The notes below the pieces were generated by a model. It saw nothing but the letters and a program-made list of their open reading frames with translations, was not told where the DNA came from and ran no database searches. A program made the position numbers and the translations under genes. From Citrus sinensis (taxonomy: Eukaryota; Streptophyta; Magnoliopsida; Sapindales; Rutaceae): a DNA stretch of 64,000 bases. Where the stretch lies: positions 806,001 to 870,000 of the forward strand of contig NC_068557.1 of assembly GCF_022201045.2 (NCBI RefSeq), read 5' to 3'. Shown in pieces: positions 56,949-64,000 of this stretch (position 1 is its first letter; every line of letters begins with the position of its first letter).

Positions 56949-57530
56949 ATGGCTAGGGTTTTTCCAACGCTAGGTTACCAAACCATCATCTTCTTTCTCT
57001 TTTCTTGCTGTCTTATAAGCTTAGTCTTTGGAGAAAGTTATGGCTATGCAAGAACCATAGACAAGAAATTTTTTGGCCTCAAGGAAGAGAAAAGGAGCCA
57101 TTTTAGAGTATACTGGCACGATATCTATAGTGGCAGTAACCCCACGGCAGTGGCAATTGTGCAACCACACAATAATTCATCGACGATGTTTGGTTTCTTA
57201 AGTATGATCGATGATCCATTAACTGAAGGACCCGAACTGAACTCGAAATTGGTTGGTAAAGCACAAGGGTTTTATGGATCTGCTTCACAAGAAGAAAATG
57301 GTTTGATAGTGATAATGAATTTTGTTTTCATGGAAGGAAAATACAATGGCAGCACATTAACAATATTAGGGAGGAATAAGGTTTTTTTGCCGGTGCGGGA
57401 GATGCCGGTAATCGGCGGAAGCGGGCTTTTCCGGTTTGCAAGAGGGTACGTTAAGGCTAGAACTATCAAGTTTAATCAAACAAATGGAGATGCCACAGTT
57501 GAGTACAATATTTATGTGTTGCATTATTGA
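56949..57530 (+). CDS. Dirigent protein (DIR-3), intact
   Basis: A single-exon gene for a 193-residue secreted dirigent protein. The frame is open upstream to an ATG at 56,868, but the start at 56,949 gives a proper signal peptide ([20 protein letters not shown]..) aligned with those of the other dirigent genes, and a TATA box lies between the two ATGs. The barrel begins [48 protein letters not shown] and [12 protein letters not shown] are conserved, and there are several Asn-glycosylation sequons (NNSS, NGST). It is closest to DIR-4 at 63,388 and more distant from DIR-1/2, so an older tandem duplication separates the two pairs. It is probably functional; the substrate radical is unknown. Confidence 0.93.
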   Translation: MARVFPTLGYQTIIFFLFSCCLISLVFGESYGYARTIDKKFFGLKEEKRSHFRVYWHDIYSGSNPTAVAIVQPHNNSSTMFGFLSMIDDPLTEGPELNSKLVGKAQGFYGSASQEENGLIVIMNFVFMEGKYNGSTLTILGRNKVFLPVREMPVIGGSGLFRFARGYVKARTIKFNQTNGDATVEYNIYVLHY

Positions 57531-59169
57531 TTCTAGGGCTTTCGATATATATGCCTCGATTTTTTTTTTCTTTTTTTTGTTCTCTCGTGATGGAAGGTTA
57601 ATTACAATATTTAAAATTGCATAAAGTTTCAAACTTTTTACAAATCGTTGTGACATAGTTGTATTGTTCCTTAAAATACCATAGCAGTAATATATATAAC
57701 ACATTAGTTTGTATGACATAAATTTATACAAAATTTGTGTCTGAATTATATTTTTTTCAATATATGTGGATAAATCTACTTTCATCGGTTATAATTAATG
57801 ATGTGAATGTATTGTTGATTTTGTTTTATTATTTCGCTATGGGATCTTGCTAACTTACATCAATATAAGAGTTGTATCAAACAAGTTAAGTGTAGTTTAA
57901 ATTTCAAATATTTTTAGGTTATTGGATATAACTTTTGAGTTGATGTAAGGTACCATTAATATTATATAACTTAGCCCCACCCTTTGCTATGATCAATAAT
58001 ATATAATTTTGTGCATGCTTTCTCTGAAAGAGATCGAGAACCCTTGTCCAAATAATCTAGAATTAACTGATAAAAATATTCACCAACACACAAACAATTT
58101 TCAGATGCATTATTGAATCAAATATGGCAATCTGCAAAGCTTTGACAAGAAGAATTTCATCAGCTCGAATCATTCAAACTCAAAACCATTCATGAAACAT
58201 GTCATGCGTGATTCACACAAAAGTACACATATATTAACAGATCTCCGACCTTCTGCGCATTGAATCCGAGTAGTAAATAGACGTGATCTGCTTAAATTAT
58301 TAATCACTAGTGTATATAAACTCCTTTGTACTCGATTTCTTCAATTAAGAAACGGCTGCATACACAGCATAAAATGATAAATGAACGCCAAAAAGTATGA
58401 CAAAACAGTCTAAAAAATAATTATTAACTAACTCCATTGAAAAATAACCTCACAAGTAGGGGGACTTAGATTTCCCTTTGACAATCCTGTCAGTATTAAT
58501 TCTAACCCAAGTTTCTTAATTAATTATAAGTACTAATCACTACTTATTTTTATAGTTAAATACATAAATGCATAATCTTTTCTTTAGAAAACATATACTA
58601 GCCTAGCCCGGCAGCAAACTAACTGTTAGCTTCGCTACTGAACGTGACTCAAACAATACAACTTTTTAAAGTCGAAAATAATTTCATCTGTAGGCATGGA
58701 GAATCTTTGTAATTATATTAATGATGGTATGATGATGTCCTTTTGTCATATAAGTCCCTTTTAATGCAGAATATATATTTTTTTTTCACAGGCTTGAGAA
58801 GTTCAGTATGATTTAGGGTGATTTAATTAACCAAAAGCTCTTTTGTTTACATTTTAGCATGCTTGGGTGATTTATAAGAGAGTGCTTTCTGCGATGCTAA
58901 GCGCTTTTGAGAAAGCGCTTGATAATGGCTTGAAGTGCTTTTGGAGCAACACTTGCAAGGAGCTATTAGAAAGAAAATTCATGAGTTGCTTTTGTGAGAT
59001 GTACTTTTACTCGAAGATTATTGTTTTTGGGTTAGTCGGGGGTTGATTAGAGTGAAGGACGAAAAATGTATTAGCATCTCTTTAAAGTTAATGAGGTTTT
59101 TTTTTTTTGTTTTTCTTGTTGTGGGGGGTGGGGGGGTTTGGAATCAGTGTTTGAGAGGTTAGAAATTTA
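57531..59169. other. Intergenic
   Basis: No gene is recognised. Positions 58,880-58,990 contain repeated AAGCGCTTTT / AGTGCTTTT motifs in both orientations, as in decayed MITEs. A G-run lies at ~59,121-59,137. Confidence 0.4.
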
Positions 59170-61144
59170 GGGCCTGTTTGGTACCGTTTTCAAGGCTTTG
59201 TTTTCATTTTTGTTTCCAGAGTACAAACATAATACATGTTTGGTGGGATGAATCCAAAAATAAATTATAAAACAGAGAATTCGTATTCGCATTTACAGTT
59301 ATAAAATTGAGAACAACTTAAACACGTTCTCAAACGAATTACAAATTAAATTAAAAAATGAACCCCAAAACAAAATCTGAAAGTTATCTTCCTCTCCCGA
59401 AATCTTATCCCCTCCCTCTCGTCATCTCTTCACAGCTCTCCCTTCTTCGTGGCTGTCATACTTCTCCTTCAACCACAACCCACCTGAACTGTGTACAGAT
59501 CTCTCTGTCTCCTCCCTCTTCATCCAAGTCTACTTCATAGCTCTCTCACTCTCGGTGGCTGTTACTCGTTCGTCAACCGCAATCTACCGTCACCACTCTC
59601 TCTCTCCATGCCCAAAATCGACTGCTGCTCCATCTCCGCTACTATTGTTGCTCCGTCTCCGCTGTTGTTGCTCCGTCTCTACTCAATTTGGACTACTGCT
59701 CATGCTGCTCTTTGCTTCGTCTCTGTTACCATCTCTACTCGCTGGTACTAGTCTTGAATTTTTCGATTTAAGTAAATTGTGGGTGTGGTTCTTTTTGTTT
59801 CTTTTAGATCCAAATCATATTCATTTAATTTTTTAGACAAATAGGATGGTCATTTCTTGAGCTCTGCATTTGTATCTTATTTAAGGAATGTTAGAGAAAG
59901 GAACGATTTGCTATTGGCTCGATTTGTGAGAAAGGAAACACATATCTATTTAGATGCCCATATGAGAAATATGAGAAGGAAAGAAATTAGGATACTTGTC
60001 CAGTGAATTACAAAATTCTGTACTTGGTGGCTCCATAAAAGTAGTTCAAATTGAAATTTGATAGGAAAGCCTTTAATGGGAATTGTGCGATAGAGGAAAT
60101 AACTTTTTTCTTAGAGTTTTTGATTTTTTTTTTTACTCAAAAGTCTATTAATTCTTATTTCCTATATGAATTGCAGACAACTTTGTTCAGTTCGCTTGTA
60201 TTTTCATTGATTAAAAGGGTATGAATTTGATTGAGAAGTGTTTGGCTAAAGTGAATCTTGGATGTATTTATTAAGTTTAATGGAACAATCCTAGTTAATT
60301 TTGATGATTTATACATGCATTTAATGTCATTTTTAATAATTCATGTGCAGGAAATATGGATTCTTGGCTTTGCTTGGACTTATGGTTTGCACAATTTCAT
60401 TTGGGATCAATAAGCTTCAAGGATAAGCACTTGTAGTTCACCCTTTTTTTTTCCGGATGGGACTTGCTTTTCTTCCATCCATCTTTTTAATTCTCTATTT
60501 ATGTGGTAGCAGTTTTATGTTTTGTGTTGTTCTAGAAAGTACATGTTGAAATTTTGTCAAACCCTGTTGGCGTACTCTAATCACTTTGTTGCATGGCGCA
60601 AGCATAAACATTGTTGTTGTTAGAGCTTGTTTACACAAAATAAGTGTAACTTGAAAGTACATTGTACACTATTAAATTTGATTTATCTCTAGCAACTATT
60701 AACTTATGATGTCTATTATGTAATTTTTTATAATTATTTTGTTTAATTTATTTGTGTTGTAATATGTAACTTAAGTATACTGTAAAAATAATGATAATGT
60801 CAAACTTTTCCCTATTAATGCTAATACTAAAACTTTATCATTATTTGATTTTTTATAATTATTTTGTTTAAATTATTTATGGTATGTATGTATATGTATT
60901 AATTAAACAATTTTAGTAAAAACTGTTTTTGAAAAAAGTATTACCAAACGTATATTCTCTATTTTTGTCATTTTCAACTGTGTCTACCAAACGCATATTA
61001 CTGTTTTCAATTTTAAAATACAGGATACAAAAAATGATACCAAACGCATATTTAAATTCGAAATACAGCAACTATAAAACACCATTTTCATTTTTATTTT
61101 TATTCTCAGAAAATATAAATTCAGAAACAATACCAAACAAGCCC
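59170..61144. mobile_element. Non-autonomous PIF/Harbinger-type element
   Basis: The 1975-bp element has ends GGGCCTGTTTGGTACCGTTTTC and, reverse complemented, GGGCTTGTTTGGTATTGTTTC. A 3-bp TTA duplication flanks it (59,167-59,169; 61,145-61,147), the preferred target of the superfamily. The ends resemble those of the full element at 10,419. No transposase or Myb-like gene is present. A pyrimidine-rich stretch at 59,385-59,730 dominates the left part. Confidence 0.85.
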
Positions 61145-61377
61145 TTAGTTCTTTTGAACTATTTTCCGTGACTAGTAGAAATCAGCTTGAGACTTTTCTT
61201 CAAAAAGGAGTTGTTCTTCGGTCATATGGATTGAATTGAGACACCAAACAAGGTAATTCCTGGCTCTCATTAACAGCATGCTCTGTCATAGATTTTTTGT
61301 TGTTGGACCACAATCTTGTTCTAATTGTTGGTAGTTAATCCTCACTCGTGTTCTGCATGACTTTCTTCTGATTTCAA

Positions 61378-61740
61378 GCCCGAATTAAGGAAGCCTTGCT
61401 GATTGAAAGGTTTAAGTGATATGAAGTTCCAAAAGTACAGGGTCCTGTGGCTAAACCATGAGGAACTTTTCTCTTACAAAAAGATGGCCCAGAAAAGGTC
61501 CAGCTGTTTGCCAAGTGGAAGAAGACGAGTATTTGGTGGTGTTATTCTTAACATGCATATGCATTGGAAGAAACATGAAATTGTTAAGGTCTTCTGCAAG
61601 CCCTCTAAACCTGGCCAGATAAATGAGTTTGCCGAGGAAATTGCCAGATTAAGTGGTGAATCCCTATGCAGATAATTCGAGATGATACTATAATCTTTTA
61701 TCGAAAGGCGAATTTTGCTCTTTCTTTACCTCTGGGGTTC
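61378..61740 (+). pseudogene. CRM-domain (CRS1/YhbY) gene fragment, broken
   Basis: This is a piece of a nuclear gene for an organelle RNA-splicing factor of the CRM family. The conserved core is clear: a basic stretch ending in GRRRVFGGVILNMHMHWKKHE, then KVFCKPSKPGQINEFAEEIARLSG and IIRDDTIIFYR. The usual motif is GRRGVFGG, and Arg replaces the Gly here. The upstream part (RIKEALLIERFK.., then YEVPKVQGP..) reads in a different frame and contains stops. Another frameshift of one base lies near 61,660, just after LSG. The parts before and after the single CRM domain are missing or unrecognisable. It begins about 230 bp after the Harbinger-type element. Confidence 0.82.
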
Positions 61741-62604
61741 CATGTCTTCTCAGTCCCTCCTCCTGGTGTCGATGTTTGGTTGCCTAGTGACAGTTTAGGG
61801 ACTGCTTTCCCTCAGGTTGATATTGAAGATGCGGGCTTATCCACAAGTGAATCAGATCATGAAGATGACAGCTTATCGATTTTTCCTCTAAAAAACGCTT
61901 AGTGAGCTCTTCTAGAACCGAAGAGCTCTCCGGTACTATGTCAGGTTCTTCATCAATGTTTAAAAATTTAGATGATTGTAATAATCAAAATTTTGTAGGA
62001 CAAAAAATAGACTTTAAAATTTAATACAATAACTCAGTTTACCAGCCCAGACTCTCTTGATCTACCTTGATAATTCATATATATATGGTTACCTCTTGAG
62101 CATTGATGCACCTGTTTAATAAAAGCTGGAAAACTGCTCTAGCTCCAGGTCATATCTTGTGTTTTAAAGCGAGATTATGAGTCAATTAGGGCTTGACGAT
62201 AACTTGTAAAAATCCTCTTGTAATCTGCATGTTGTTTCATTAATGAAAAAAAACAAATCTTGCTCTGTTTTTGTTGTTGAGTGTGCTTGCTTGTGTTGCT
62301 CTGTTTTTGTTGTTGAGTGTGCTTGCTTGTGTTGCTCTGTTTTTGGGTTGAAGTGTGCTTGCTTGTGCTGTGTTGTGTAATTTGCTGTGTTCATATTATT
62401 AAGTTCTTGCTGGTATTTAGTTTGCTTCTTGAATTCTTTGATTACTTCTGTGATTGATATTTGTTGAGGTTGATCGATTGGTCATCAACCAATGGATTCT
62501 GATTATTTCTTCACAAGTATATTGAGAGAATTATTATGCAAGAGATTTACATAATAATTATAAGGATTTTGAGGGTGCGCAATTAGATTTACATAATAAG
62601 CAGA
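61741..62604. other. Intergenic, with a short tandem repeat
   Basis: An open frame continues to 61,902 with an acidic Ser/Asp-rich end (TSESDHEDDS) and may be the decayed C-terminus of the CRM-domain gene. Three 36-bp units at 62,261-62,370 (GCTCTGTTTTTGTTGTTGAG..) follow. Nothing else is recognised. Confidence 0.4.
62261..62370. repeat. 36-bp tandem repeat, three copies
   Basis: Units begin at 62,261, 62,297 and 62,333. The first two are identical and the third is slightly changed. Each contains TGTGCTTGCTTGTG. Confidence 0.9.
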
Positions 62605-62825
62605 ATTTTTTTTTTTTGTCTTAAACACGAGGTATTTTGGGGAGGACCCAACTGTGGGAGGCACCTTTAAACCTGTACCACAATCCAAACTAGAAGTCTC
62701 TGCTCGAATCGAGAGGCACAGGTTTTTCCAACAAAGGCGACTTCTCTGCGACTCGAACTAAAGAGCAAACCCAGTCAAACCACTTAAAGGGACTCCACTG
62801 CCAGTAGAATCAATACTTTATTGGT
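62605..62825 (-). mobile_element. SINE, minus strand
   Basis: About 220 bp flanked by perfect 14-bp duplications (ACATAATAAGCAGA; 62,591-62,604 and 62,826-62,839). Read on the minus strand it has a B-box-like GTTCGAGTCGC about 70 bp from its 5' end, a unique body and a poly(A) tail (the T-run at about 62,607-62,617). An A box is only weakly recognisable. It differs from the SINE at 2412. Confidence 0.82.
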
Positions 62826-62839
62826 ACATAATAAGCAGA

Positions 62840-63340
62840 TTTATCTACAACTTATTGAAGCAAATTCCTCCTTGAGAAATGAGAACTGCTTTTTGACCTA
62901 TATATGTTCATTAATTGTCGGTCCAGTGATTAATATTGGTGACGATCAGAAAATTATTGTGGCTTTGGATTCCGAAAAAGATAAGTTATTGATTTAGAAA
63001 CGCTCATTAGGCACAATGAATTTAACAACTTCCAATCATATCGTGCGTGAGATGAAAGGAACCTTGTGATTCTTTTATTTGTAATTATTATGGATGTAAC
63101 GCCCGTTCGGCTTCTTGTTCAATAATACTTGCTAGTTTTTCATAGATTAGGTCACCAAACACAATAAATATCTTGGTGGTCCATATTCTATTTGGCATTG
63201 GGAATCTTTTATCTTGTTTCAGTAAGTTAAGAGATTAGGCCACCAAGACCAATAAATATTGCATAGGGTCAGCATTTCTTCAACTTCAAATATATGTCAT
63301 AAATCAGATTGAATCCATAATCTAGGAACTTATTGGTCAC
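62840..63340. other. Intergenic, upstream of DIR-4
   Basis: No gene. Two related stretches contain GATTAGGCCACCAA or TTAGGTCACCAA followed by CAATAAATAT (63,146-63,171 and 63,231-63,259), a possible short promoter duplication. Confidence 0.4.
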
Positions 63341-63350
63341 TATATATTAT
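63341..63350 (+). promoter_or_regulatory. TATA box of dirigent gene DIR-4
   Basis: TATATATTAT lies 47 bp before the ATG at 63,388. Confidence 0.5.
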
Positions 63351-63387
63351 GCATGCAGAAGCAAGCGACCTGTAATATATCACAACA

Positions 63388-63954
63388 ATGGCTAGGGTTT
63401 TCCCCTTGTTAGCTTCTCAGATCATCATCTTCTTCCTATTTTCTTTCTCTAATCAAAGCTACGGTTATGCGACAACCCTAGACAAGAACTTTTTTCGCCT
63501 CAAGGAAGAAAAGTTGAGCCACTTTAGACTCTATTGGCACGACATCTATAGCGGCAGCAACCCTACAGCAGTGGCAGTGGTGGCGGCGCCGCAGAAGAAT
63601 TCATCGACATTGTTCGGTGCCATAAGCATGATTGATGATCCGTTGACCGAAGGGCCCGAATTGAGCTCGAAATTGGTGGGAAAGGCGCAAGGGTTTTATG
63701 CATCTGCTGCGCGAGATGAAAATGGTTTGATGATGGTAATGAATTTTGCTTTCATGGAAGGAAAGTATAATGGAAGCACAATAAGTGTATTGGGGAGGAA
63801 TAAGGTGTTTTCGCCGATGAGGGAGATGCCGGTGATCGGCGGAAGCGGGCTTTTCCGGTTTGCTAGAGGGTACGTTGAGGCTAGAACTCATAAGTTTGAT
63901 GCTACAACTGGAGATGCAACAGTTGAATACAATATTTATGTGTTGCATTATTGA
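63388..63954 (+). CDS. Dirigent protein (DIR-4), intact
   Basis: A single-exon gene for a 188-residue secreted dirigent protein. The signal peptide is [20 protein letters not shown].., cleaved probably near SYG. The barrel follows with [48 protein letters not shown] and the C-terminal [17 protein letters not shown]. Sequons NSST and NGST are present. It is the closest relative of DIR-3, and these two form the older pair of the array. The stop at 63,952-63,954 is followed by the window end, so the 3' UTR is not seen. Likely functional in guided radical coupling in the cell wall. Confidence 0.94.
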   Translation: MARVFPLLASQIIIFFLFSFSNQSYGYATTLDKNFFRLKEEKLSHFRLYWHDIYSGSNPTAVAVVAAPQKNSSTLFGAISMIDDPLTEGPELSSKLVGKAQGFYASAARDENGLMMVMNFAFMEGKYNGSTISVLGRNKVFSPMREMPVIGGSGLFRFARGYVEARTHKFDATTGDATVEYNIYVLHY

Positions 63955-64000
63955 TGATGCGTGCTAGGCTAATTTTGATATTTTTGCTTGAATAAATATA

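Noticed and set aside
63601-63948. Minus-strand frames antisense to the dirigent genes (also near 57,366)
   Set aside because: They are shadow frames of the conserved dirigent coding sequence with no independent support.

Overview
The window is nuclear DNA of a flowering plant, most likely a woody eudicot. Genes have introns with GT..AG ends, intergenic DNA is AT-rich, TATA boxes are plant-like, and almost every class of plant transposable element is present. The gene content (CYP83/CYP71-like P450s, dirigent proteins, a COMT-like O-methyltransferase, a DUF716 membrane protein) would fit a Citrus-type rosid genome, but that placement is inference.

Layout. 1-4.0 kb: 3' part of P450 copy A, then copy B, whose first exon carries a SINE. 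4.8-7.2 kb: remnants of another P450 cut up by a copia fossil. 7.2-10.3 kb: a 5'-truncated copia fossil fused to the P450 remnant and holding a solo LTR. 10.4-16.3 kb: a full-length PIF/Harbinger transposon with both of its genes. 16.4-21.8 kb: a young Ty3/gypsy element on the minus strand. 21.8-31.5 kb: a gene-poor repeat zone with a minisatellite, a 656-bp direct duplication, a 558-bp tandem duplication and a solo LTR that ends about 125 bp before P450 copy C. 31.6-33.4 kb: intact P450 copy C. 36.5-38.5 kb: an unidentified two-exon gene fragment and a dead dirigent gene. 38.6-41.1 kb: a second copy of the P450/copia chimera, without the Harbinger and gypsy insertions. 41.7-43.2 kb: an intact four-exon O-methyltransferase on the minus strand. 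45.0-46.7 kb: intact P450 copy D. 47.3-50.6 kb: a CACTA transposon. 50.9-51.7 kb: an intronless DUF716 gene. 53.4-55.4 kb: the second copy of the unidentified fragment and an intact dirigent gene. 56.9-64 kb: two more intact dirigent genes, a non-autonomous Harbinger-type element, a dead CRM-domain gene fragment and a minus-strand SINE.

The region grew by tandem and segmental duplication: the block 'P450 - 3' flank - unidentified gene - dirigent' is present twice, the P450/copia chimera twice, and P450 A and D are nearly identical. Copy C is itself a hybrid, with a B-like 5' part and an A/D-like 3' part. Because the duplicates differ in their insertions, the empty sites give exact element ends and a relative order of events.

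Functionally, intact P450s, secreted dirigent proteins and a catechol-type O-methyltransferase next to one another are the components of phenylpropanoid/lignan-type specialised metabolism. Whether they form one pathway is a hypothesis. No CRISPR array, rRNA or functional tRNA gene was seen.
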